From a bacterium (GTDB lineage: Bacteria; Actinomycetota; Thermoleophilia; Solirubrobacterales; 70-9), in contig JAHEXU010000004.1 in the NCBI GenBank assembly GCA_023251975.1, positions 1-42,679 of the forward strand: 42,679 nucleotides of DNA. Direction: 5' to 3'. This document shows, piece by piece, positions 1 to 9,068 of this stretch. A program made the position numbers and the translations under genes. How positions within the stretch are numbered: the first letter of the stretch is position 1; each line of letters opens with the position of its first letter. Below the pieces are notes generated by a model. That model was not told the origin of the DNA. It ran no database searches and saw nothing but the letters and a program-made list of their open reading frames with translations.

Positions 1-2
1 TG

Positions 3-2039
3 GTCGGCGAGGTCCGGACCCGGTTCAACGTCGACGGGGTCCCGAGGCTGGCGCCGGTGCCGTTGGTCGACGGGACGGTTCGGTTGCTCCTCTTTGGGAC
101 CGATTCGGGGGCCGATCCCGACGAGATCGAGGACGACGGCGGCGACCCGCCGACCGGGCCAAAGTTCGTTTTGAAGGTTGCCCACTACGCGAAGCCGTCG
201 CTGTTTGGCGACAACCAGGCGGCCTTCTCGGTGATGCTCGACGAGGCGGGAGTGGTCACGCTCGAGAAGGCGCTGCTTGGCGAGATCACGCCGATTGCGG
301 TCGTTTATTCACTCGAATACCTGGCGTTGCGGCCCGCCTACACGGTGCGGGTGCGGGCCGACTGGGATCGGGTCCAGTCGCACCTCTCGCAATCGTTCGG
401 GTTCAACAGCCTGATCTTCAGCGCCCAGATCGACCACGTCGTCGACAAGTTGATCGATGATCGGGTCATCGAGATCACCGCCGACACCTTTGTCGACCCC
501 GACGAGGATCCGGGGACGATCTCCCGCCGCGACCTCGCGCTCAACGAGGTCCGCGAGATGGTGACCGACACGTTTTTTACCCCCAGCGTCGACCCGATCG
601 AGACCGACGGTGGCTTTGCCGATACCGTCGAGCGGCTCTCCCAGATCGGTGCCCGCGGCGGTCTTTCGGCGCTCTTTACCTGGAAAAGCGTTGACGTCAC
701 CCGGATTGACCAAAAGCATCTAAACGTCGAGATGAGCGAGCGAACGACGGTCCGCCGCTCGATCAATCCGCAGGGACACCTCGCGGGGATCTTCCGCTCG
801 GTGATCGAGTCCGGGCTCGATCTGAGCCGCTTCGTGATGTCGGTTGACCTTGACGACCCCTACTTCGCGAAGCGCAAGTTGCGGGTTCGCAGCGTCGCCA
901 ACTTCGCCGAGGACTCGATCGCTTTGATCAACGTTTCGCTCGACTACGGCGCCGAGCGTCGCAACCTGTTGCTCGAATCGTCGGATGCGACCGGCGAGGT
1001 CGAGTGGCCCAGCATCATCGAAACCGGGGCGATGCGCCGCGATGTCGGGGTCTCATACGACATCGCGTTTCGCGATGTCGACGGAGCGGAGCGACCGTTG
1101 TCGTTGCGGGCGGAGCTTGACCCGACGCTCGGCGACGAGTTGGTCCTAATTCCGCGCGATGACCTCTACTCGGTGGTGCAGATTCCGATCGACGCGGATC
1201 GCGTCCCGTGGGAGCGCTACCCCGAGGTCGAGGTCGAGGTGCGCTACGCCGACGAGGTCGCCGGGATTGACATTCGCGATCACTTCTTGCTCAACCGGGA
1301 ACTCGATGTTGCCGGCCGGACCCCGGTTTGGCGGCTTTTTCTGGCCGACCGCGGCAAGCGCCGATTCGAGTACAAGCTGACCTACCGGGCCGCCGACAAC
1401 CGCGATCTCGGAGGGGGCTGGATCGCCTGCGAGGACGATCGGATCAGGGTGCCCGACCCGGCGCCGCGCCGTCGCCGAATCGATGTCGTCACCAACCAGG
1501 GCCTGTGGATCGAACTCGACCGGGTCTTCGTCGATTTGCGCTACCAGCTGCCCGACGGGACGATCGGCGCCGAGGGTTCGCTGCAGTTCTCTGCGACCGA
1601 CCCGGAGCCGGTCAAGCAGTTCGTTGTCGATGAACTCGATCCGGCCGAACCGCGGATCTCATACCGGACGACCCTCGTTTACAGGGACGGTCGGGTCTTT
1701 GAAACCCCCAACTCCTACACGGTCGACCAACGGATCATGGTGAGGGCGGATCTGCGCGGCCATCAGGTTGTGAGCGTTCGCCCGATCGGTCCCGAGTTCG
1801 TCGTCAAGAACGTGGTCGAGATCGTCGTCGAGCTTCGCTACCACGACGAAACGCTCAGCTTCGCCGACAACTTCAGCTTCCGAACGACCGGGGCGCGGGC
1901 CGCCTTTGAGTTCGACTTCCTCGACCTGGCCCGCCGTGAGTACGAATACAAGGTCACCTGGAGTTACGCGAACGGGCTTTCGCGCGGAACCGAGTGGACA
2001 AAGACGAGCGCGGAGGATCTGACGATCCCGGTCGAGTAA
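3..2039 (+). CDS. Large beta-repeat protein, paralogue of the next gene (5' end outside window)
   Basis: The reading frame is open from the left edge, so the gene is 5'-truncated. A GTG at 57 could serve as a start, but the paralogue downstream has about 110 more residues before the matching segment, so the true start probably lies upstream. The N-terminal part aligns by eye with the next gene: PSLFGDNQAAF here against [11 protein letters not shown] there, then TPIAVVYSLEYLALRPA against [17 protein letters not shown]. The second half (about 1180-2036) holds three similar beta-rich units of roughly 85-95 residues, each with an ExxVxVxxRY-type strand and ending near a RxFEYKxTY-type strand (RRFEYKLTY, RREYEYKVTW). 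No signal peptide, membrane segment or catalytic motif is visible in the part present. I do not recognise the family. It is probably co-transcribed with the genes up to 6764. Confidence 0.8.
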   Translation, partial: VGEVRTRFNVDGVPRLAPVPLVDGTVRLLLFGTDSGADPDEIEDDGGDPPTGPKFVLKVAHYAKPSLFGDNQAAFSVMLDEAGVVTLEKALLGEITPIAVVYSLEYLALRPAYTVRVRADWDRVQSHLSQSFGFNSLIFSAQIDHVVDKLIDDRVIEITADTFVDPDEDPGTISRRDLALNEVREMVTDTFFTPSVDPIETDGGFADTVERLSQIGARGGLSALFTWKSVDVTRIDQKHLNVEMSERTTVRRSINPQGHLAGIFRSVIESGLDLSRFVMSVDLDDPYFAKRKLRVRSVANFAEDSIALINVSLDYGAERRNLLLESSDATGEVEWPSIIETGAMRRDVGVSYDIAFRDVDGAERPLSLRAELDPTLGDELVLIPRDDLYSVVQIPIDADRVPWERYPEVEVEVRYADEVAGIDIRDHFLLNRELDVAGRTPVWRLFLADRGKRRFEYKLTYRAADNRDLGGGWIACEDDRIRVPDPAPRRRRIDVVTNQGLWIELDRVFVDLRYQLPDGTIGAEGSLQFSATDPEPVKQFVVDELDPAEPRISYRTTLVYRDGRVFETPNSYTVDQRIMVRADLRGHQVVSVRPIGPEFVVKNVVEIVVELRYHDETLSFADNFSFRTTGARAAFEFDFLDLARREYEYKVTWSYANGLSRGTEWTKTSAEDLTIPVE

Positions 2040-2072
2040 CCGGGACCGTCGCCGTCGCAGAAAGGTTGCGTG

Positions 2073-4718
2073 ATGCTTTTACTCGGGAGTAAGACCCAGA
2101 CGATCGAGGGCGTCACGGTGTTTGCCGACAACGCCGATCCAAATCAGTTTTGGTACCTGCCAGCGCCGGTCGCGCTGGCCCACCGCGGCGAAGATCAGCG
2201 GGCCCAGTTCACCTTCATTAAATACAAGCCGGCGGCGGTCGCCGGCGGAGCAAAGGGCGGCGGCTTTTTGATGTTCGAGGTCAACCTCCGCCTCGATCCG
2301 AAGGTGCACGCGAAGATTCTCGCCCAGGTGGGCGCGACCGCAACCGGGATCAAGCGGCTCGACCCGGCTCCGTTTGATGAGGGGACCGTGCAGTGCGTCG
2401 CCCTCAACTTGCAGGGTTCAGGCGGCACCGGAGCGACCCCGGCTGGCCCCGATACCTTCAACGCCGTCGAGCAGATCCTCGGCGCCGGGGTTCCGTCGCT
2501 TTACGGCGACAACAACGCCGTCTTCGGGCTCACCCTGAGCCAGGAAGGCGCGACGATCGTCGAACAGGCCTTCCGCGAGGGAACCGCTCCGATCGGGGTT
2601 CTCTACAACCTCAAGTTCACCGGGATCAGACCGGCGCTCGATGTCAAGATCACCGCTGATATGAAGCGGGTTTTCGATCAGTTCAGCGCTGGCCTGAGCG
2701 CTCAGGTCTACTTCCTCAAGGCTGCGATCGAGGCTGGATTTGAAAAGCTCGTTCAAGACGGCGTAATCAAGATCGAGGTGACCAACTACTCGACCGCCGC
2801 CGATCGAGCGATCAAGGAGCGCTGGGCGCTCGACTTCTTCCAAAACAACATCCTCGCGCAGTGGTTTACCCCGACCCTCAACCCCGGTACCCTGCAAGGT
2901 GGCGGGGGTCGGCCCGGTGGCGGTGGCCCGGTCGGCCCCGGTGGCCCCGGCACCCCGGGAGTTCCCGGCGTCCCGGGTAATCCCGGCATTCCGGGTGGCC
3001 CCGGGACTCCCGGCATTCCGGGCTCGCCCGGCGGACCCGGCTCGCCCGGCAGCCCCGGCACCCCCGGCGGGCCCGGCACCCCGGGCGGACCCGGCACTCC
3101 CGGCTCGCCAGGCACCCCGGGCGCACCAGGCACCCCCGGCCCCGGCGGAACTCCCGGAGCTCCGGCTCCGGGTGGCATTCCCGGCGCTCCCGGAACCCCC
3201 GGCCCCGGCGGAACTCCCGGCGTTCCGACCCCGGGCGGCCTTCCCGGCGCCCCGGTTCCCGGACCCGGAGCTCCCGCACCCGTCCCCGGTTTCGTCTTTG
3301 GCGTCGAAGCGGGTGCCGCGCCGGGCCTGCCTTCGCTACCCGGTGCACCCGGTGGCGGGCAGGCCCCCGGCGCACCTGGTGGCGGACCGGCGCCGGGCCA
3401 ACCGGGCCGCAACCCTCTCCCGGGTGGCCCAGCGCCCGGCGGCACCCCAGGTGGCTCCAGCACGGGCTTCGCGGTCCAGCTCAACGTAAAGTTCATCCAC
3501 CAGGAGGAACTGAAAACGGTCAGCTTCGAGTACCACTCCTCCGAGGCGGAGCAGCGAAGCTATGCGCCGCAGGGGTTCTTCGGGTTGTTGGTCGAGGATC
3601 TGAAGCGATCCGACTACTTTCTCGAGGTCGACCTCGACGACCCGTTCTTTCGGGTCTTTAGCGTCCAGGCGAGCGCCCCGTTTGATTTCTCGCGGATTGG
3701 GCTGTCCTCGGCGACCGTCTCACTCGATTACGGCGATCCGCACCGGCCGGCGACGATCAAGCATGCCGATATCGCATTCCAATCCGAGGACCTGGCTGGC
3801 CGCCCCTGGGAGGTCTTCATGTCGGATCTCGAGACCTCCTACCGGCAGGCGACCACCTATCACTTCGATCCCGATTCGGATTGGCAGGGCGAGAGCTTCG
3901 AGTACGAACTCGACCCGCAGCAAACCGAGGAGCGCACCCTGATCTTGAACCCGCATCGCGGTCTCGGGTTCCTCGAGATCGAGGTGGCGCCAAATCGGAT
4001 GGATGGCGGCGTCATTACGTCGACCGAGGTTCATTTCGAATACGTCAGTCCGACCGGCTGGAGCCACGATCAAACCGTCCTGGTTCGGCCCGACTCGTCG
4101 CCGCAGAAGATTCGACTGCGCCTGACCGATCCGGCCGCTCGCGAATACGGCTACCGGTTCGTTCACCACCTCAAGGATGGAACGAGCAGGGAGTCGGAGC
4201 CGCGGCGACAAACCGGCAGTTCGATTCCGGTCGATGACCCGTTCGAGGCGGCGCTCGACCTCGAGTTGATCCCGCTGTATCGCGCCGGGTCTTTTCGAAC
4301 CGTCTACGTCGACATCGAATACGACGATCCCGACAATTCCTACGAACGCCGCGAGCGGATCGAAATCGACGGCAACGACCTCAACCCGGTCGATCTGCAC
4401 CTGTCGCTGGTCGATCCCGAAAAGCGCAGTTTCCGCTACCGGGTGACCTATGTGGGCAGCGACAACTCGCTGCAGCGCGGCGCCTTCGTCGAGACCGAGG
4501 AGACCCTGATCGCTTTGCAGCCCGAGCACGAGCCCTCGCCGACCGACCAGCCCTCGCCCGATCCGAGCCCCGATCCCGATCCGGCCCCGAACCCCGGACC
4601 GGCCCCAACCCCTGGACCGGCGCCGAGCCCCACCCCGAGCCCCGGTCCCTCCCCGATTCCCGATCCGACCCCGATCCCGGCACCTCCGCAAAGCGGCGAG
4701 CCGCCGCCGGTCGGCTGA
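2073..4718 (+). CDS. Large beta-repeat protein with collagen-like insert
   Basis: This 881-residue protein is a paralogue of the gene before it. ATG 2073 is chosen over the adjoining GTG 2070 because AAAGG at 2061-2065 then sits 7 bases upstream. Layout: N-terminal domain (about residues 1-270) shared with the preceding protein; collagen-like Gly-x-Pro-Gly segment (about 275-465); beta-rich repeat units (about 480-815) with strands such as REYGYRFVH and RSFRYRVTY matching those of the paralogue; then a Pro-rich tail (about 816-881) of DPxP and PxPxP type. No signal peptide or membrane helix is seen, so export is uncertain despite the collagen-like part. The gap to the preceding gene is 33 bases and to the next one 7 bases, which argues for an operon. 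A filamentous or surface structural role is only a guess. I do not recognise the family. Confidence 0.85.
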   Translation: MLLLGSKTQTIEGVTVFADNADPNQFWYLPAPVALAHRGEDQRAQFTFIKYKPAAVAGGAKGGGFLMFEVNLRLDPKVHAKILAQVGATATGIKRLDPAPFDEGTVQCVALNLQGSGGTGATPAGPDTFNAVEQILGAGVPSLYGDNNAVFGLTLSQEGATIVEQAFREGTAPIGVLYNLKFTGIRPALDVKITADMKRVFDQFSAGLSAQVYFLKAAIEAGFEKLVQDGVIKIEVTNYSTAADRAIKERWALDFFQNNILAQWFTPTLNPGTLQGGGGRPGGGGPVGPGGPGTPGVPGVPGNPGIPGGPGTPGIPGSPGGPGSPGSPGTPGGPGTPGGPGTPGSPGTPGAPGTPGPGGTPGAPAPGGIPGAPGTPGPGGTPGVPTPGGLPGAPVPGPGAPAPVPGFVFGVEAGAAPGLPSLPGAPGGGQAPGAPGGGPAPGQPGRNPLPGGPAPGGTPGGSSTGFAVQLNVKFIHQEELKTVSFEYHSSEAEQRSYAPQGFFGLLVEDLKRSDYFLEVDLDDPFFRVFSVQASAPFDFSRIGLSSATVSLDYGDPHRPATIKHADIAFQSEDLAGRPWEVFMSDLETSYRQATTYHFDPDSDWQGESFEYELDPQQTEERTLILNPHRGLGFLEIEVAPNRMDGGVITSTEVHFEYVSPTGWSHDQTVLVRPDSSPQKIRLRLTDPAAREYGYRFVHHLKDGTSRESEPRRQTGSSIPVDDPFEAALDLELIPLYRAGSFRTVYVDIEYDDPDNSYERRERIEIDGNDLNPVDLHLSLVDPEKRSFRYRVTYVGSDNSLQRGAFVETEETLIALQPEHEPSPTDQPSPDPSPDPDPAPNPGPAPTPGPAPSPTPSPGPSPIPDPTPIPAPPQSGEPPPVG
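2899..3460 (+). repeat. Collagen-like Gly-x-Pro-Gly coding repeat
   Basis: This is an imperfect short-period coding repeat in which GGN-NNN-CCN-GGN units encode GTPG, GVPG, GSPG, GGPG and GAPG motifs, becoming less regular and Ala/Pro-richer toward the 3' end. It lies between the N-terminal domain and the beta repeats of its host gene and has no counterpart in the paralogue upstream. Repeats of this kind gain and lose units easily, so length variation between strains is expected. Confidence 0.9.
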
Positions 4719-4725
4719 GCTGTCG

Positions 4726-5688
4726 ATGGCGCACCTGCTCGAACACGACCCGCTGCTCGACCGCCACTTCGCCGATGCCGGCGCCTCGGCAAACCGGGCG
4801 GCTGAGCGGATCCTTGCTCCGCTGCGTGATTCGGACTGGCCCGAGGTCGCCTGGTCGTTCAGCCGACTGACCGCTTGCGGCTACCCGCTTGAGCTCTCCT
4901 TTGGCGACGGCCCGACCGTCCGCTATACCGCGGAGGTCGCCGCCCCCGAGGTCGCGAACTCGCAGCGGCTCGAGCTGGCGATCGCGACGGCCGCGGAGCT
5001 TGGCGGCGCCGCGCCGCCGCTTCGAACCGCCCAGGTCCTGGCTTCGCTGCAGCGCCGCAGCCCGCTCCTTTTCGGAGCTTGGCTCGGCGCTCGCCACAGC
5101 TCGGGCGGCGACCTCTACAAGCTTTACGCCGAGACCCCGCGCCAGATCGGACCGTTCGAGATGCTCAGCCTAGGAGTCCCGGCCGCCGATCTTGATGTCG
5201 CGGTTTCGGCGCGCGGCGTCGGCGTCGAGTTGAGCGGCGATCGACCCCTTCACGAGGTCTACTACCGCTTCGACGAATCGGTCGAGCCGTGGCAGGTCGA
5301 GCGGGTTATCGGTCGATTCGGGATGGGCGGCGCGATCGCGGCGCTTGGCGATCTGGTCGAGTCGGCGACCGGGCGGGCCTTCGAGCGGGTTGCCCACGGG
5401 CGCTACCTCGGCTTCAGCATCGCCGCTGCCTCGGGAGGCGGCGCCCTCGCGTTCGCGCTCTTTTGTTACGCCCGTCGGGTCTTCGGGTCCGATGCGCAGG
5501 CTCGGCAGCGGCTCCTTCGATTGGCCGCTGCACGGGGCTGGGATTTTGAGCGCTACGCCGCCGCGACCGCCTCGATTGCCGATCGGCAGGCCTCGGGGGC
5601 CCACGGGGTCGCCGCCTTTGTCGTCGATCGGCGCGGCGAGGCGTCGCTGCAGGTCACCGTCTGCCCGCGCGAGGTCGCGCCACAATGA
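4726..5688 (+). CDS. Unknown protein with ABBA-like beta-hairpin repeats
   Basis: This 320-residue protein starts 7 bases after the preceding stop. It has no signal peptide or clear membrane helices. About five times along the chain a beta hairpin is followed by a helical stretch: PLELSFGDG/VRYTAEV, FGAWLGARH/LYKLYAE, VGVELSGDR/EVYYRFD, YLGFSIAAA/ALAFALFCYA, and VAAFVVDRRG/ASLQVTVC. The second strand of each hairpin often carries Tyr, Lys or Arg facing the same side. This periodicity is what ABBA (PT-barrel) aromatic prenyltransferases show, but no diagnostic sequence motif is recognised and the match is at the fold-pattern level only. Its stop overlaps the next start by 4 bases (ATGA), so the two are translationally coupled and probably act together. 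Alternative: a non-enzymatic beta-rich protein of unknown family. Confidence 0.8.
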   Translation: MAHLLEHDPLLDRHFADAGASANRAAERILAPLRDSDWPEVAWSFSRLTACGYPLELSFGDGPTVRYTAEVAAPEVANSQRLELAIATAAELGGAAPPLRTAQVLASLQRRSPLLFGAWLGARHSSGGDLYKLYAETPRQIGPFEMLSLGVPAADLDVAVSARGVGVELSGDRPLHEVYYRFDESVEPWQVERVIGRFGMGGAIAALGDLVESATGRAFERVAHGRYLGFSIAAASGGGALAFALFCYARRVFGSDAQARQRLLRLAAARGWDFERYAAATASIADRQASGAHGVAAFVVDRRGEASLQVTVCPREVAPQ

Positions 5689-6764
5689 CCGTTGCGGCAG
5701 CGCCACTTCAGGTTGAGGTGGCCGCCCTGGCCCGACAGCAGACACCCGACGGCGCCTTCACCGCGACGATCTTGATGCCGACCGGCCGCATGGTTTGCGA
5801 TCGTAATTGCTTTGTCACCGCGCTGGTGCTGCGGGCGCTCGATCCCGGCGGCCCGGTCCCTTGCTCGATCACCGACAGGGCCTTGGATTTTCTTCTCGAC
5901 TCGGTCGACCAGGCATCACGGGCTTGGGGATTTTGGCCGCGCGGCGACGGAGTTCGGCCAGGCTTCATTCCAGAGCCACCAATCGACTGCGACGATACCT
6001 CGATCATCGCCTTGGAGTTGGTTCGATGGGGTGCGATCGACCGGGCCGATGCGCACGCCGCCGTCGCTCGGATCGCCGCCGAAGGGCGACTGCTTGAGAC
6101 CCGTTGGCCAGCTCCGCCGTGGATCGGTCGCGGCAGTTTCGTCACCTGGATGCGCTCCGACGGCCGCCCCCAGGTGATCGACTGTGCCGTCAATGCCAAC
6201 GTCGTCGCGCTGTTGGCGTGGCTCGGACTGCGCTCGCTTCCGGGATACGCCGAAGCCTGCGCGATGATCGATCGCGCCGTCGCGTGGAGCGGTGACAGCC
6301 TCGCCCGGGCTCGTACCCTGGCACCGTTTTACCCCGGCCCGGCCGAGCTGGTCACCGCGATCGATCACGCCGTCGCCTGTGGCGCAACCGAACTGGTCCC
6401 AACCCAAAAGCGGGCCCAGTCGGCTCCCTGGTCGGCTCCGGCGCCCGAGGATCCGCTTTGCTCGAGCATGTATGGCGCCTGTCGCTGGTACTCCGAGGCG
6501 GTTCAAATCGCCCGCCGCTGGGGGCTAGCGTCGGGGTCGTCGACCGAGGGAGATCGACTCGGTCCAGGTGCCGCGATCGAAGAACGGCAGCTCGGGAGCG
6601 GCGGCGGCGCCTTGGGCGCTGATCTCGTAGAGGCGGCGGGGCTCGCGCCAGTTGACCACCGAGTCGCTGCCGAAGCGGGCGGCGAGCGCGGTCGCGGTCG
6701 CGTCAGCGGCGCGGCCGTAAAGTCGGGCGCCGGTGAGTCGGAGCGCCAGCGACTCGCCATTTGA
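5685..6764 (+). CDS. Alpha/alpha-toroid-like protein with DCDDT motif (prenyltransferase/squalene-cyclase-like)
   Basis: The start ATG overlaps the preceding stop (ATGA). Helical segments with Gln/Asp-Gly turns (QQTPDGAF, residues 18-25; ASRAWGFWPRGDG, 78-89) resemble the repeats of prenyltransferase beta subunits and squalene cyclases. PPIDCDDTSIIALEL (98-112) contains D101-x-D103-D104-T105, like the DxDDTA acid motif of class II terpene cyclases, and IDCAVNANVVALLAW is a second helix pair of similar style. At about 280 meaningful residues it would be a single toroid domain, much shorter than squalene-hopene cyclase (about 630). The last 80 codons or so lie antisense to the convergent acylase gene and are Gly/Arg-rich, so the natural C-terminus is probably near residue 280 and the tail may be read-through after loss of a stop. 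The substrate is unknown. Confidence 0.7.
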   Translation: MTVAAAPLQVEVAALARQQTPDGAFTATILMPTGRMVCDRNCFVTALVLRALDPGGPVPCSITDRALDFLLDSVDQASRAWGFWPRGDGVRPGFIPEPPIDCDDTSIIALELVRWGAIDRADAHAAVARIAAEGRLLETRWPAPPWIGRGSFVTWMRSDGRPQVIDCAVNANVVALLAWLGLRSLPGYAEACAMIDRAVAWSGDSLARARTLAPFYPGPAELVTAIDHAVACGATELVPTQKRAQSAPWSAPAPEDPLCSSMYGACRWYSEAVQIARRWGLASGSSTEGDRLGPGAAIEERQLGSGGGALGADLVEAAGLAPVDHRVAAEAGGERGRGRVSGAAVKSGAGESERQRLAI

Positions 6765-8963
6765 GATGTCGAACTGGTGCGAGGTGCCGGGCTCGCCGGC
6801 CAACAGCTCGGCGCCGGGCCCGAAGCGGGCCAGGTAGATCCGCTCCAGCTGATCTTTGAACTCCTCCCAGATCGCGACCCCGGGGTCGACGGTTCCGGCC
6901 GCGTTGGCACGGGTGTAGTTACCGTCCCAGTGGCGTAAGTGCAGCAACATCTTGGCGGCGAGGGGACCGGCGTAGCGGTTCTTGGCGCGCCGCAGGCGGG
7001 TCTGGTTGACGAATGGGAACTGCTGCGCGGTGGTTCCGTTGACCCGCTCGATCGCCCGCGAACGACGGTAGCTGGGATTCTTGGCGACCCGCCGGACCAG
7101 GGTCGCAAGCAGCCGGTAGCGATGCAGGTTGGCGTTGAGCCGCTCGCGGGCGGGAGCGTCGCCGTTGGTCCAGCCGGAGGACGGCAGGTTGTTCCAGTTC
7201 GCGAGCCAATTGCGCTCTGGGTTGACCAGGTGGGGTGTCTTCGAGCGCGGTAGCAGGCCCGCCCAGTCGGCGCGACCGTCGCCGGGCATCGGCAGGCGCT
7301 CATCCCATCGCTTTGCCCGCAGCGGGTGCAGGCCGGGATGCCAGTAGCCGATCCCACCGCGATCGTCGGCCGCGATCACGTTCTCGTTCCAGGTGACTTT
7401 GCGGAGGGCGGCATCGACCTGCTCGACCGTTCTCGCGTCGTTGAGGGCGCTGATTCCGACCACCGTCTCAAGCTCGCGGCCCCAGATCGCGTAGTCGCGG
7501 GCATAGGCGACGCCGTTGCCTCGGAATTGGACCGGCCCGTGGACGGTTCGGCAGATTCGTTCGGTGGTCGAACCGGACGGCAGGCCGGGATCGTCGGTCA
7601 GGCCGGGCAGGCTGGTCAGCGGAGTGCTGTAGTCGAAGGTCTCGTCGCGACAGTCCATTGATCGGACCTGGCCCCGGTAGGTGTAGGACTCCTCGCCCCC
7701 GACCAGCCGCGCCGCGAACAGGTCGTCCTCGTCGGACAGCCCCGAGGTGAAGCCCCAGGCGAGGTGCTTGTTGTGCCCGATCCCGACCAGCGGAACCCCG
7801 GCGGCCCCGACCCCGCGCAGGTTTTGCTGCGGGGTGTGAAGCTCAAACTCGACAAACAGCTCCGGGATCGAGAAGCCGAGCTGGGGGCCGTTGAACAGGT
7901 AGGTGCGGCCGCGGCGATCGTCGCGGATCGCCCACATGTAGGAGCCACCGTGCGGGATGATCCGGGCCAGATCGGCGCCGGGCGCTTCGCCCTCGGCGGC
8001 GCTTGCCTGGGCGAGGGTTGAGCGTCGCGGCACTACTCTCGGGCTCGTCCCGGGGCCGACCGCGTCGAGGTCGATCGTGTCGAGGAAGCGTTGTGAGCGC
8101 CGAAATCCGGCCTTCACATCTTGGCGATCGCGGCCCGGTCGGGACGGAAAAATCCCCTCGCTGCGGTGGATCGTGACCAGGCGCTTCCTGCTGCGAACCG
8201 GGAGCATTGTGTTGAAGGCCCGAGGCCCGATCTGCGCCAGCGCTTGGGCGTTTTCGAGTTCGTTGCCGTCCCCCGAAGGGACGGTGCGGGCGAGCAGGAC
8301 CCCGATCCGGGCGATGTCTCGATCGTCGATCGCGCTCGGCGCTATTCCGAGGGCGCCGAACTCGCCCGGTATCTCCGATGGGTGGGTGGTGAGGTAATCG
8401 ACGTAGGCGTTGACACCGTCGCGGTATGCCTCGAGCCGGTCCAGTAGCGGCGTCGGCAGCTTGGCGAGTTGGGCGTCGAGTTCCGTCGGGGTGTAGTAGT
8501 CGCGACGCGCGATCAGGTCGTCATCGAGGTAGGTCGACCCGAGGATCTCGGACAGCCGACCACTGCCGGCGCGGCGGAACAGCTCGAGTTGAAAGAGCCG
8601 GTCCTCGGCAACCGCGTAGCCGACCCCCCACCAGCCGTCGAGATCGCTGCCGGCATCGATCCTCGGCACCCCGTAGGCGTCGCGAGTGATCGAGACTCCG
8701 GGGCGTGGTGAGGTCGCGGAGCCGGGCTGGTTGAAGGTGAATGGCTTGTATTGGAAATTGAGGAAGAGGTCGGTCTGATCGCTCAGATGCGGCGACCCGG
8801 TGCCAGCGGCAACCCCGCCGATCGAGACGTAGCCGCTTTGCCCCGGCGGCAGGACCGCTTCGGCTTTCAGGATCGAGGCGCTTGCGAGTTCGGCGCAAAC
8901 CAACCAGCCGGTTGCCGTGGCGGTCGCGAGCAGGAGGGCAGGGCGCAGCCAACGGATCGTCAT
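6525..8963 (-). CDS. Penicillin acylase (penicillin amidase) family secreted N-terminal nucleophile hydrolase
   Basis: This 812-residue protein is probably exported through an N-terminal hydrophobic signal (about residues 8-30, ending in ASASI). Members are precursors that cleave themselves before a Ser or Thr, giving alpha and beta chains, and hydrolyse amide bonds of acylated amines such as beta-lactams or acyl-homoserine lactones. SITRDAYGVPRIDA and WWGVGYAVAEDRLFQLELFRR are typical alpha-chain sequences. The predicted nucleophile is S341 in HGGSYMWAI; most relatives have Ser-Asn there, here Ser-Tyr. GIGHNKHLAWGFTSG with following acidic residues and NWLANWNNLPSSGW are the usual beta-chain oxyanion and calcium-site regions. 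The 3' end overlaps the convergent gene by 240 bases. The real substrate cannot be told from sequence; an acyl-homoserine-lactone or lipopeptide acylase role is possible. Confidence 0.92.
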   Translation of the reverse strand: MTIRWLRPALLLATATATGWLVCAELASASILKAEAVLPPGQSGYVSIGGVAAGTGSPHLSDQTDLFLNFQYKPFTFNQPGSATSPRPGVSITRDAYGVPRIDAGSDLDGWWGVGYAVAEDRLFQLELFRRAGSGRLSEILGSTYLDDDLIARRDYYTPTELDAQLAKLPTPLLDRLEAYRDGVNAYVDYLTTHPSEIPGEFGALGIAPSAIDDRDIARIGVLLARTVPSGDGNELENAQALAQIGPRAFNTMLPVRSRKRLVTIHRSEGIFPSRPGRDRQDVKAGFRRSQRFLDTIDLDAVGPGTSPRVVPRRSTLAQASAAEGEAPGADLARIIPHGGSYMWAIRDDRRGRTYLFNGPQLGFSIPELFVEFELHTPQQNLRGVGAAGVPLVGIGHNKHLAWGFTSGLSDEDDLFAARLVGGEESYTYRGQVRSMDCRDETFDYSTPLTSLPGLTDDPGLPSGSTTERICRTVHGPVQFRGNGVAYARDYAIWGRELETVVGISALNDARTVEQVDAALRKVTWNENVIAADDRGGIGYWHPGLHPLRAKRWDERLPMPGDGRADWAGLLPRSKTPHLVNPERNWLANWNNLPSSGWTNGDAPARERLNANLHRYRLLATLVRRVAKNPSYRRSRAIERVNGTTAQQFPFVNQTRLRRAKNRYAGPLAAKMLLHLRHWDGNYTRANAAGTVDPGVAIWEEFKDQLERIYLARFGPGAELLAGEPGTSHQFDISNGESLALRLTGARLYGRAADATATALAARFGSDSVVNWREPRRLYEISAQGAAAAPELPFFDRGTWTESISLGRRPRR

Positions 8964-9068
8964 CGCTGCTCAGACTATCGGCCCTGCGGACACGGGGTCG
9001 CAGTCCGAACCGCCCGGCGGTCGGGCCCCCGGACCGATTATCGGCCCTGGTTCGTTACGCTGCGAGGC

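Noticed and set aside
2899-3460. CRISPR or other non-coding tandem array
   Set aside because: The repeat keeps the reading frame, has no spacers and encodes a regular collagen-like peptide.
2786-3496. Minus-strand frame with a collagen-like product
   Set aside because: The Gly-Pro pattern arises because GGC/CCC repeats read similarly on both strands. The + strand frame is continuous with conserved domains on each side.
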